Shown here one piece after another: positions 38,528-46,073 of a stretch of DNA of 64,000 bases. Position 1 is the first letter of the stretch. Each line of letters begins with the position of its first letter. The stretch lies in the NCBI RefSeq assembly GCF_014873955.1, contig NZ_JADBED010000001.1, positions 1,302,001 through 1,366,000 of the forward strand. Direction: 5' to 3'. Under the pieces are notes generated by a model. The model was not told the DNA's origin, searched no databases, and saw nothing but the letters and a program-made list of their open reading frames with translations. Made by a program: the position numbers and the translations under genes. Source of the stretch: Nesterenkonia lutea (GTDB lineage: Bacteria; Actinomycetota; Actinomycetes; Actinomycetales; Micrococcaceae).

Positions 38528-38788
38528 TCAGAGTGCGTTGACCTTGGCGGCCAGACCGGACTTGCGGTTGGCGGCGTTGTTCTTGTGCAGAACGCCCTTG
38601 GAGACAGCCTTGTCAAGCTTGCGCGCTGCCTCTCGATTGGCGGAGACCGCTGCGTCCTTGTCGCCGGCGGCGACAGCGTTGCGCACCTTCTTGATGGCTG
38701 TGCGCAGCTGGGACTTCACACCCGCATTGCGCTGGCGCGACTTCTCATTGGTGAGGATGCGCTTCTTCTGGGACTTGATGTTGGCCAC
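38528..38788 (-). CDS. rpsT: 30S ribosomal protein S20
   Basis: Small-subunit primary binding protein of 16S rRNA. The 86-residue sequence begins [20 protein letters not shown] and continues [20 protein letters not shown], ending [15 protein letters not shown], a complete S20. Start GTG at 38788. It is monocistronic: terminator downstream, and a 250-bp non-coding leader upstream with an inverted repeat at 38885-38920. Confidence 0.97.
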   Translation of the reverse strand: MANIKSQKKRILTNEKSRQRNAGVKSQLRTAIKKVRNAVAAGDKDAAVSANREAARKLDKAVSKGVLHKNNAANRKSGLAAKVNAL

Positions 38789-38884
38789 GAGTAGTCTTTC
38801 TGTCTGAGTTCACTGGTCGTGAGGGCATATCCCTGTTGTCCGGCAGCAGACAGATTTCGGTGGCGTGGGGTTGCCATGGCGATT

Positions 38885-38920
38885 GCACAGTCCATTGAGG
38901 TAGAGGGCTCAGGACTGTGC
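38885..38920 (-). other. inverted repeat in the rpsT upstream region
   Basis: Perfect 9-bp arms GCACAGTCC (38885-38893) and GGACTGTGC (38912-38920) with an 18-nt loop, about 97 bp before rpsT and 120 bp after the holA stop. It could be the holA terminator or an rpsT leader structure. Confidence 0.5.
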
Positions 38921-39038
38921 GGGACTTGCTGCCGCAGGGCATTGGGGCTCTTTCGAACCCCAGACACTGCCTATAGATGCTAGCAGAGAAGCCGCACTCC
39001 AGCGACCCGGCGGGAGTCGCGGCGCGCAGTGGCAGCGG

Positions 39039-40067
39039 TCAGCGCCCGACGGCGGAGGCGATGGCGGTGATGGCTCGCTCCACCGCGTACTCCGGAGTGC
39101 GGGAGGCGCCCTTGGCTTCGGCATCGGCGCGGGCCACTGCCTCGATCGCCTCGGCAGCGCGCAGCGGGTGCCAGCGGCGCGCCGTCTCGGCCACCTGCTG
39201 GAGCTGCCAGGGGGCCGCCCCCAGACTGGATGCCAGCGAGGCGGGGCTGCCCCGGTGGTCCACCAGAGCAGCGATATGCCGACCCTTGCGGGCCAGCGCG
39301 GCGGTGACCGCGATGGGCGAGACTCCGGTGGCGATCGCGTGCCGGTAGAGCCGCGTGGCGACCTCCTGCCTGCCCTCGAACGCGGCATCTGCGACCTTGA
39401 AGGCCGTGGCCTCGACTCGGCCGCCGTGATAGCGGTCCACATGCTCCTCGGTGATCTCTCCGGGGACGTCGGCCATGAGCTGCTGGCAGGCCCCGCCGAG
39501 ATCGGAGAGCGTGGAGCCTTCGGCGGCCACGAGCGCGCGGGCGGCGTCGGCGAGGATCTCACGTCCGGCTGCTCGGAACTCGCGGCGCACGAAGTCGAGC
39601 TTCTCGTTCTCGTTCTTGGCACCGGTGCAGTCCACGACGACGGCCCGCCTGGTCAGCGCGTCGAGCAGCTTCTTGCCCCGGTTGCCTCCGCTGTGCCGCA
39701 GCATGAGTGTGACATCGGCGGACTCCTCGTCCAGGTAGGCCAGGGCATCGGCGAGGAAGGTGTCGTTCATGGCGGAGAGGTCCTCGGCGAGGATCAGCCG
39801 TGGTTCGCCGAAGAGCGAGGGCGAGGCGATGGTGGCGAGCTCGCCCGGCGCCGCGGCGGAGGCGTCCATCCGGGTGTATTCGAGATCCGGGTGCTCGCGG
39901 CGCAGCGCGCGCTTGACCCGGTCCACGGCGCGGCTGGCGAGGTAGTCCTCGCCGCCCTTGAGCAGGATCAGCGGAGCGGGCTCCAGGCTGCGAAAGTCCA
40001 GTCCTTCGGCGGTCTTCGCCCCCCGGCTCGCGCTGCTGCGTGGAGCCCCTGCCCGCTGTGTCGCCAT
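39039..40067 (-). CDS. holA: DNA polymerase III subunit delta
   Basis: Clamp-loader delta subunit, opening the beta sliding clamp. The 342-residue protein has PLILLKGGEDYLASRAVDRV, the region with LEYTRMDAS and SPSLFGEPRLILAEDL, DVTLMLRHSGGNRGKKLLDA and VVDCTGAKNENEKLDFVRRE, with an Ala-rich C-terminal domain. I chose ATG at 40067 (MATQRAGAP) because TAGGAT ends 7 bp upstream, as in several other leaderless genes here; the ATG at 40076 lies inside that element. A ComEC gene often precedes holA in actinobacteria, but not in this window. Confidence 0.9.
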   Translation of the reverse strand: MATQRAGAPRSSASRGAKTAEGLDFRSLEPAPLILLKGGEDYLASRAVDRVKRALRREHPDLEYTRMDASAAAPGELATIASPSLFGEPRLILAEDLSAMNDTFLADALAYLDEESADVTLMLRHSGGNRGKKLLDALTRRAVVVDCTGAKNENEKLDFVRREFRAAGREILADAARALVAAEGSTLSDLGGACQQLMADVPGEITEEHVDRYHGGRVEATAFKVADAAFEGRQEVATRLYRHAIATGVSPIAVTAALARKGRHIAALVDHRGSPASLASSLGAAPWQLQQVAETARRWHPLRAAEAIEAVARADAEAKGASRTPEYAVERAITAIASAVGR

Positions 40068-40074
40068 GGGCCTC

Positions 40075-40080
40075 ATCCTA
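40075..40080 (-). promoter_or_regulatory. -10 element of holA
   Basis: TAGGAT on the minus strand, 7 bp before the ATG at 40067. Same hexamer and spacing as at pyrD and the hydrolase gene. Confidence 0.5.
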
Positions 40081-40191
40081 GCCTTCTGGACGGACATGGC
40101 GCGGCTGACGTCCGGCTGCGCTCAGCCCGGCGGGCTCCCCCGGGCCTCCGGGGGGCTGTCGGAGTGCCGCGCCCGGAGAGCTGTGCCCGGC

Positions 40192-41121
40192 TCAGCGCAG
40201 GTGCAGCTCTGCGCTGAAGTGCCGCCTGGACTTTCTCGGGTTCCACCCGGTGAAGGCCAAGGTGTCGGCGTCGAGACGCTGCGCCGCGAAGGCCACCGTG
40301 GTCGGCAGCGTGATGGGCGCCTCGAACTCGATGGACCAGTGGTGCCCGGCGGCCTCAGGCTCCCGCCCCTCGAGCATCCGGCCCGCCGCGTACATCCCAT
40401 GCACGATGGCGGAGGGCATGCCCAGCGCCTTCGCCGCGAGGTTCGAGACATGGATGGGGTTGTAGTCCCCCGAGACCGCTGCATAGGAGCGCCCGGCACC
40501 GGCACCGAGCCGCCAGGACGCGGTCTTCACCGGCGGGATGAAGTCCTTCCGCGCCACGGCGCTCGTGTCTGCCTCGACCTCCCCGGCGAGATGGATGCCG
40601 CGGCTGAGATAGGTCGAGACCCCGCGCCAGAGCACCGCCTGCTCAGCAGGATCCTCGGGATCCGCCGAGTCCTCGAGCACGGTCACCACGATGTCCACCT
40701 GGGTGCCGCGCCGATGTGCGCGCAGGTTCGCGGCGGTGACCAGCACCTGCACCGGAGTCTGGACGGCGATGGGGCGCAGGTGCTCCACCGTGTTGGAGAG
40801 ATGGACCAGTCCCATCAGCGGCAGCGGGAAGTCGGCTTCGCTCATCAGGGCCATCTGCACCGGGAAGCCGATGATGTGCACCAGGACCGAGGGCAGGGCG
40901 CTGCGGTGCGCGCCGTCGAAGGCTTCTCCGCCGAAGAGCCTGCGGTAGCGGTCCGCCTGTTCCACAGAGACTCCAAGGTGTTGGGCCGCCAGAGTCCGCC
41001 GCGGGAGTTCGGGGCCTGTGCCCTTCGTGCTGAGCCGGCCGCCGAGCTTCGAGCGCGCAGCCCCCAGCACCGCCTGGCCGTAGAGGCTGCTCAGTTCGGG
41101 CATCTCGATGCGGGTGACCAT
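40192..41121 (-). CDS. MaoC-like (3R)-hydroxyacyl thioester dehydratase (HtdX-like)
   Basis: Double-hotdog hydratase/dehydratase acting on 3-hydroxyacyl thioesters. The 309-residue protein has an N-terminal degenerate hotdog and a C-terminal MaoC domain with the catalytic loop AAVSGDYNPIHVSNLAAKAL (Asp/His) followed by PSAIVHGMYAAG. Gene order with a FabG4-like reductase, a FadA2-like thiolase and a divergent acyl-CoA dehydrogenase matches the M. tuberculosis htdX-fabG4-fadA2-fadE5 cluster. It likely works with the reductase 3 bp upstream. The true physiological substrate is not known. Confidence 0.86.
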   Translation of the reverse strand: MVTRIEMPELSSLYGQAVLGAARSKLGGRLSTKGTGPELPRRTLAAQHLGVSVEQADRYRRLFGGEAFDGAHRSALPSVLVHIIGFPVQMALMSEADFPLPLMGLVHLSNTVEHLRPIAVQTPVQVLVTAANLRAHRRGTQVDIVVTVLEDSADPEDPAEQAVLWRGVSTYLSRGIHLAGEVEADTSAVARKDFIPPVKTASWRLGAGAGRSYAAVSGDYNPIHVSNLAAKALGMPSAIVHGMYAAGRMLEGREPEAAGHHWSIEFEAPITLPTTVAFAAQRLDADTLAFTGWNPRKSRRHFSAELHLR

Positions 41122-41124
41122 GGT

Positions 41125-42504
41125 TCAGGCCCCCACGAGATTCTGGCCGCAGACCCGCAGGGTGAGCCCCGAGGTGCCGCCTGCCTGGGGAGAGGCCAGG
41201 AACGCGATCGTCTCCGCCACGTCCACGGGCAGCCCGCCCTGATTCAGCGAGTTGAGCCGCCGCGCGACCTCGCGGGTCGCGAGCGGCATCCTTGCCGTCA
41301 TCTCGGTCTCAATGAAGCCGGGCGCGACCGCATTGATCGTGCCGTGCCGAGAGGCCAGCTGCGCGGAGGTGGCGGCGACCATCCCCATGACCCCGGCCTT
41401 GGAGGCCGCGTAGTTGGTCTGTCCGCGATTTCCAGCGATGCCGGAGGTCGAGGCGAGCGAGACGATGCGCGGCCCCATGCCGGCACCGCCATGGGCGTCG
41501 GCGTTGAAGAGCGCGGAGGCCAGGAAGGCCCGGTTCATGCGCAGCTGGGATTCGATGTTCACGGCGATCACCGAGTTCCAGCGTGCCTCATCCATGTTGG
41601 CCAGCAGCTTGTCCCGCGTGATGCCGGCGTTGTGCACCACGATGTCCAGCCGGCCGTGGTGCTGGGCCGCATGGGCGAGGATGCGCTCCCCCGCGTCCTG
41701 GGCGGTGATGTCGAGCTGCAGCGCGGTGCCGGAGACCTCGTTGGCCACGGCCGCCAGCTGCTCCCCGGCCGCAGGGATGTCCACCAGGATGACGGAGGCG
41801 CCATCGCGGCGCAGCACCCGGGCGATGGCCGCACCGATGCCGCGGGCGGCACCGGTGACCACGGCGACCTGACCGTCCAGGGGAAGGTCCCAGTCATTCG
41901 GCAGCGCCCCGTTGACGGTGTCCACCGAGATGAACTGGCCGGAGACGAAGGCGGACCGCCCGGAGAGCAGGAAGCGCAGTGCTCCTGCGGCACCTGGAGC
42001 CGAGGCGTCCAACGAATCGGAGAGCACGATCCCGTTGGCGGTGCCTCCGGCGCGCATCTCGTGGGCGGTGGAGCGGGTGAGTCCCTGCACCGCTGACCGG
42101 GCGGCGCGCACTGCGGGATCCTCTGTGCCGGCGGGATCGCGGAAGACCGTGATGACCCGGCCGGAGGGCATGAGCTGCCTGAGCAGCGAGCCCAGTTCGA
42201 GCACCACCGCGCTGAGCTGGGCCGGGGTCGACACAGAATCGAAGCAGGCGACCACGGCGGCGACCTTCTCCTTGGGACCGATGTGGCGGCGCACATCGAG
42301 ATCCCAGCCGAGCATCCGTTCGGCGAGCGCGGCGGAGGCTTCGGAGCTTCCGAGCACCACCACCGGGCCCTCCACGAGAGCGCGGCCCGGTCGGTGGCGG
42401 CGGAGCTTGGCGGGCTGCGGCAGACCGAGGTTCTTGGTCAGGCTGCGACCCAGTCCGGTGTTGGCGAATTCGGTGTAGATGTCCCTGGGCATGTGAGGCT
42501 TCAC
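41125..42504 (-). CDS. 3-oxoacyl thioester reductase, high-molecular-weight FabG (FabG4-like)
   Basis: SDR reductase of the two-domain FabG4 type. The 459-residue protein has an N-terminal ~210-residue flavodoxin-like domain without the cofactor motif, then a classical SDR domain: VAVVTGAARGIGAAIARVLR (GxxxGxG), the NAGITRDKL active-site region, SLASTSGIAGNRGQTNYAAS with YAASKAG (Tyr/Lys pair), and GFIETEMTARMP. FabG4 enzymes prefer NADH and CoA thioesters in mycobacteria (family knowledge). It overlaps the thiolase by 4 bp and sits 3 bp before the MaoC gene. Confidence 0.88.
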   Translation of the reverse strand: MKPHMPRDIYTEFANTGLGRSLTKNLGLPQPAKLRRHRPGRALVEGPVVVLGSSEASAALAERMLGWDLDVRRHIGPKEKVAAVVACFDSVSTPAQLSAVVLELGSLLRQLMPSGRVITVFRDPAGTEDPAVRAARSAVQGLTRSTAHEMRAGGTANGIVLSDSLDASAPGAAGALRFLLSGRSAFVSGQFISVDTVNGALPNDWDLPLDGQVAVVTGAARGIGAAIARVLRRDGASVILVDIPAAGEQLAAVANEVSGTALQLDITAQDAGERILAHAAQHHGRLDIVVHNAGITRDKLLANMDEARWNSVIAVNIESQLRMNRAFLASALFNADAHGGAGMGPRIVSLASTSGIAGNRGQTNYAASKAGVMGMVAATSAQLASRHGTINAVAPGFIETEMTARMPLATREVARRLNSLNQGGLPVDVAETIAFLASPQAGGTSGLTLRVCGQNLVGA

Positions 42505-43793
42505 CGTCCTTCGATGATCGCGGTGATGCCCTGGCCGCCGGCCGCGCAGACCGAGATGAAGCCGAGCTTGCCGGGCTTGCCGTGCAGGGCCTTGGCCAAG
42601 GAACCGACGATGCGACCGCCGGTGGCGGCGAAGGGGTGTCCCGCGGCCAGCGAGGAGCCGTTGACGTTGAGCCGGCTGCGGTCGATGGTCCCCAGCGCGG
42701 AGTCCAGGCCCAGCTTGTTCCTGCAGAACTCCTCGGACTCCCAGGCCTTGATCTGGGCCAGGACTGTGGAGGCGAACGCCTCATGGATCTCGAGGTACTC
42801 GAAATCGGAGAAGCTGAGGTTGTTGCGCCGGAGCATGCGTGCAGCCGCGTAGGCGGGTGCCATCAGCAGGCCCTCGGCTCCGTCGACGAAGTCCACGGCG
42901 CCCTCTTCGTAGTCGATGAAGTTCGCGAGCTTGGGCAGGTCATGCTGATCTGCCCACTCCTCGGAGCCCAGCAGCACCGCCGAGGCGCCGTCGGTCAGCG
43001 CCGTGGAGTTCGCGGCCGTCATGGTTGCGTCCTCGCCGAGGTCCTTGCCGAAGGCTGGGGAGAGCTTGCCCAGCTTCTCCATGGTGGAGTCGGCGCGCAT
43101 GTTGTTGTCCCGGTTCAGTCCCTTGAAGGGAGTGACGAGATCGTCGAAGAATCCACGCTCGTAGGCGGCGGCGAGGTTCTTGTGGCTGGCCAGCGCCAGC
43201 TCGTCCTGCTCCGCCCGGGTGATTCCCCAGGCGTGAGCGGTGATCGCCATGTGCTCGCCCATGGAGAGCCCGGTGCGCGGCTCGTTGACGCCGGGGGCCT
43301 GCGGAGCCAGGTGCCCGGGCCTGATCTTGGCGAAGGCCTTGAGTCGCTGGCTCATCGTCTTGGCCCGGTTGGCCTCCATCAGGATCCCGCGCAGCTCGTC
43401 GGTGACCACGATCGGGGCGTCGGAGATGGAGTCCACTCCGCCGGCGATGGCGGAGTCGATCTGGCCGAGCTTGATCTTGTTGGCCATGGAGCCGATGGCC
43501 TCCATGCCGGTGGCGCAGGCCATCTGCACGTCGAAGGCCGGGGTCTTCGGGTCCAGCGGGGTGCCCAGCACGGATTCGCGGGTGAGGTTGAAGTTCTTCG
43601 AGTGCTTCATCACCGCACCTGCGGCCACGGTGCCGAGCTGCTCGCCCTGCAGGCCGAAGCGCGCCACGAGTCCGTTCAGCGCGGAGGTGAGCATGTCCTG
43701 GTTGCCGGCGGTGGCGTAGGCGGTGTGGGCCCGGGCGAAGGGGATGCGATTTCCGCCGATGATGACGGCGTCGCGGATGTTCTGTGCACTCAT
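42501..43793 (-). CDS. acetyl-CoA acyltransferase (FadA2/FadI-like thiolase)
   Basis: Thiolase of fatty-acid beta-oxidation. The 430-residue protein has the nucleophile region VQMACATGMEAIGS (Cys about residue 93), the loop AITAHAWGITRAEQDELALASH, VNGSSLAAGHPFAATGGRIV (active-site His), and CAAGGQGITAIIEGR at the end (second Cys). Start ATG at 43793 with AGGAG 9 bp upstream; the longer frame to 43871 has no family similarity. It is the first gene of a thiolase-reductase-dehydratase operon, divergent from an acyl-CoA dehydrogenase/oxidase. Confidence 0.9.
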   Translation of the reverse strand: MSAQNIRDAVIIGGNRIPFARAHTAYATAGNQDMLTSALNGLVARFGLQGEQLGTVAAGAVMKHSKNFNLTRESVLGTPLDPKTPAFDVQMACATGMEAIGSMANKIKLGQIDSAIAGGVDSISDAPIVVTDELRGILMEANRAKTMSQRLKAFAKIRPGHLAPQAPGVNEPRTGLSMGEHMAITAHAWGITRAEQDELALASHKNLAAAYERGFFDDLVTPFKGLNRDNNMRADSTMEKLGKLSPAFGKDLGEDATMTAANSTALTDGASAVLLGSEEWADQHDLPKLANFIDYEEGAVDFVDGAEGLLMAPAYAAARMLRRNNLSFSDFEYLEIHEAFASTVLAQIKAWESEEFCRNKLGLDSALGTIDRSRLNVNGSSLAAGHPFAATGGRIVGSLAKALHGKPGKLGFISVCAAGGQGITAIIEGR

Positions 43794-43874
43794 GGAACTC
43801 ACTCCTGGATCGGGGGGTGCAGGATCCTGCCGGCAGACCAGCCTGGTCAGCAGGTCCGACAGGTCTTGCATTTG

Positions 43875-43888
43875 TTACTGGTCAGTAT
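43875..43888. promoter_or_regulatory. candidate operator between the fad genes
   Basis: TTACTGGTCAGTAT is an almost perfect palindrome (TACTG-GT-CAGTA) in the shared promoter region. Plus-strand -35 TTGTTA (43872-43877) and -10 TATTTT (43896-43901), 18 bp apart, bracket it, and a minus-strand TATGAT overlaps 43887-43892. It fits a TetR/FadR-type lipid regulator site; the regulator is not in the window. Confidence 0.45.
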
Positions 43889-43964
43889 CATAGACTATTT
43901 TGTGTGCAGGATCACTGATCATTCGAGTGCGCCGCCCGCTCATCCACGCTCTGAGGAGACCCCC

Positions 43965-46037
43965 ATGTCACATCACCAGGTCACCGACCCCGTCGACGCC
44001 CACGAGACTGCCGACTCCGTCGGGGAGCCCCGGGTGGACAAGAAGGTGATGGAGGATGTCCTGCTCGGCCGGTTCGCCGACACTCGCCGGGCGGCCCGCA
44101 CGCTGATGAAGGATCCTGCGTTCCACAAGATCGAAGGACAGAGCAAGGAAGATCACCGCGAGCGCGTCTTCAAGCAGATGCATCTGCTCGCCGAGGACGG
44201 TGCCGTGCACCGCGCCTTCCCCAGGGAGTTCGGTGGTTCCGACGCGCATGGGGCCAACATCGCCGCCTTCGAGGAGCTCGTCACAGCGGACCCCTCCCTG
44301 CAGATCAAGGCCGGTGTCCAGTGGGGACTCTTCGCCGCCGCCGTGATGCACCTGGGATCCGAGGATCACCACCGCAGATTCCTTCCCGGCACCATGGACC
44401 TCTCTGCTCCGGGCGCCTTCGCGATGACCGAGTTCGGGCACGGCTCCGACGTCGCCGCCATCGGCACCACCGCGACCTATGACCCGGACACCGAGGAGTT
44501 CGTCCTCGACACTCCGTTCCCCGCGGCGACCAAGCGCTACCTGGGCAATGCGGCGAATGACGCCAAGGACGCCGTCGTATTCGCCCAGCTGATCACCAAC
44601 GGGGTCAACCACGGGGTGCACTGCCTCTACACCCATATCCGGGACGAGGACGGTCAGCCGCTTGAAGGCATCACCATCACCGACGAGGGCCAGAAGGGCG
44701 GCCTGAACGGGGTGGACAACGGGTGCTTCACCTTCGAGAAGGTCCGGGTCCCCCGGACGAACCTGCTCAACCGCTACGGCGACGTGGCCGCGGACGGGAC
44801 CTACACCTCCCCCATCGACTCTCCCGGTCGGCGCTTCTTCACCATGCTCGGCACCCTGGTGCAGGGGCGCGTCTCGCTGACCGGCGCCTCGGTGGCGGCG
44901 TCGAAGCTCGCCCTCATCGGCGCGATCACCTACGGCAATCAGCGCCGCCAGTTCAATGCCTCCTCCACCATCGAGGAGGAGGTGCTGCTGGACTACCAGC
45001 TGCACCAGCGGCGACTGCTGCCGCGGCTGGCCACGACCTTTGCGGCGAACTTCGCCCACGAGAACCTGCTGACCAAGCTCGACGACGTGTTCTCCGGCAA
45101 GGATGACTCCGATGAGAACCGTCAGGAGCTGGAGACCCTCGCCGCGGCGATCAAGTCCGTCACCACCTGGCACGCCCTGGACACCCTGCAGGAGGCCCGC
45201 GAGGCGTGCGGCGGGGCGGGCTTCATCTCCGAGAACAGGCTGGTCTCGCTGCGCGCTGACCTCGATGTCTATGCCACCTTCGAAGGTGACAACAACGTGC
45301 TGCTCCAGCTGGTCGCAAAGCGTCTGCTCAGCGACTACGCCGCCGAGTTCAAAGATGCCGACTTCGGTGCGCTCTCCCGCTTCGTGGCCAACCAGGCGCA
45401 GTCCACCGTGATGAACCGCTTCGGTCTGCGGCGCACCTTCCAGTCCGTGCAGGACACCGGCGATGAGCGGCGCAGCGCCAACTGGTTCAAGCAGGCCGAG
45501 GTGCAGCGCCAGCTGCTCACCGAGCGGTCTCGGCAGATGGTCATCGATGTGGCCGGCGAGCTCCGCTCAGCCTCGAAGCTGCCCGCCGCGAAGCAGGCGG
45601 CGATCTTCAACGAGCATCAGTTCGAGATCATCAACGCGGCCAAGGCCCATGCTGATCTGCTGCTCTGGGAGTCCTTCACCGATGCCCTGGAGCGGGTGAG
45701 CGATCCGGGAACGAAGCAGATCATGACCTGGCTGCGCGACCTCTACGCGCTGACCCGCATCGAGGAGACCCTCGACTGGTACCTGCTCAACGGTCGCATC
45801 TCGGATCAGCGTGCGCGAACCCTGAGCCCGTACATCAACCGGCTGCTTCGACGCCTGCGTCCCCACGCCCAGGACATCGTCGACTCCTTCGGCTACTCCC
45901 CCGAGCATGTGCGCATGGAGATCACCTCGGGCTCCGAGGCGAGGCGACAGGAGGAGTCCATGGAGTACTACCGCGCACTGCGCGCCTCCCCGACCGCTCC
46001 GGTGGACGAGAAGCTTCTGCACGCACGGCGGAAGTGA
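43965..46037 (+). CDS. acyl-CoA dehydrogenase/oxidase family protein
   Basis: FAD-dependent oxidation of acyl-CoA to enoyl-CoA. The 690-residue protein is longer than ordinary acyl-CoA dehydrogenases (~380-600) and matches the acyl-CoA oxidase-like layout: N-terminal helical domain (EDGAVHRAFPREFGGSDAHG), AFAMTEFGHGSDVAAIGTTA, the beta domain, RRFFTMLGTLVQGRVSLTGA, EACGGAGFISENRLVSLRAD, then EGDNNVLLQLVAKRLL and a long C-terminal helical domain. Start ATG at 43965 with GAGGAG upstream; the open frame further upstream overlaps the thiolase. It corresponds in place to mycobacterial fadE5. Whether it passes electrons to ETF or to oxygen cannot be told. Confidence 0.87.
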   Translation: MSHHQVTDPVDAHETADSVGEPRVDKKVMEDVLLGRFADTRRAARTLMKDPAFHKIEGQSKEDHRERVFKQMHLLAEDGAVHRAFPREFGGSDAHGANIAAFEELVTADPSLQIKAGVQWGLFAAAVMHLGSEDHHRRFLPGTMDLSAPGAFAMTEFGHGSDVAAIGTTATYDPDTEEFVLDTPFPAATKRYLGNAANDAKDAVVFAQLITNGVNHGVHCLYTHIRDEDGQPLEGITITDEGQKGGLNGVDNGCFTFEKVRVPRTNLLNRYGDVAADGTYTSPIDSPGRRFFTMLGTLVQGRVSLTGASVAASKLALIGAITYGNQRRQFNASSTIEEEVLLDYQLHQRRLLPRLATTFAANFAHENLLTKLDDVFSGKDDSDENRQELETLAAAIKSVTTWHALDTLQEAREACGGAGFISENRLVSLRADLDVYATFEGDNNVLLQLVAKRLLSDYAAEFKDADFGALSRFVANQAQSTVMNRFGLRRTFQSVQDTGDERRSANWFKQAEVQRQLLTERSRQMVIDVAGELRSASKLPAAKQAAIFNEHQFEIINAAKAHADLLLWESFTDALERVSDPGTKQIMTWLRDLYALTRIEETLDWYLLNGRISDQRARTLSPYINRLLRRLRPHAQDIVDSFGYSPEHVRMEITSGSEARRQEESMEYYRALRASPTAPVDEKLLHARRK

Positions 46038-46061
46038 TCGGACTCCGGAGCCGGCTTCTGC

Positions 46062-46067
46062 TTGAAT
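46062..46067 (+). promoter_or_regulatory. weak -10-like element of pepN
   Basis: TTGAAT, 6 bp before the ATG at 46074, 24 bp past the previous stop. It could drive a leaderless message; weaker than the others listed. Confidence 0.25.
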
Positions 46068-46073
46068 GGCAGG

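Noticed and set aside
42582..43964. Plus-strand open frame of ~460 codons fused ahead of the acyl-CoA dehydrogenase
   Set aside because: It is antisense to the thiolase gene; homology begins only after the ATG at 43965, which has a GAGGAG ribosome site.
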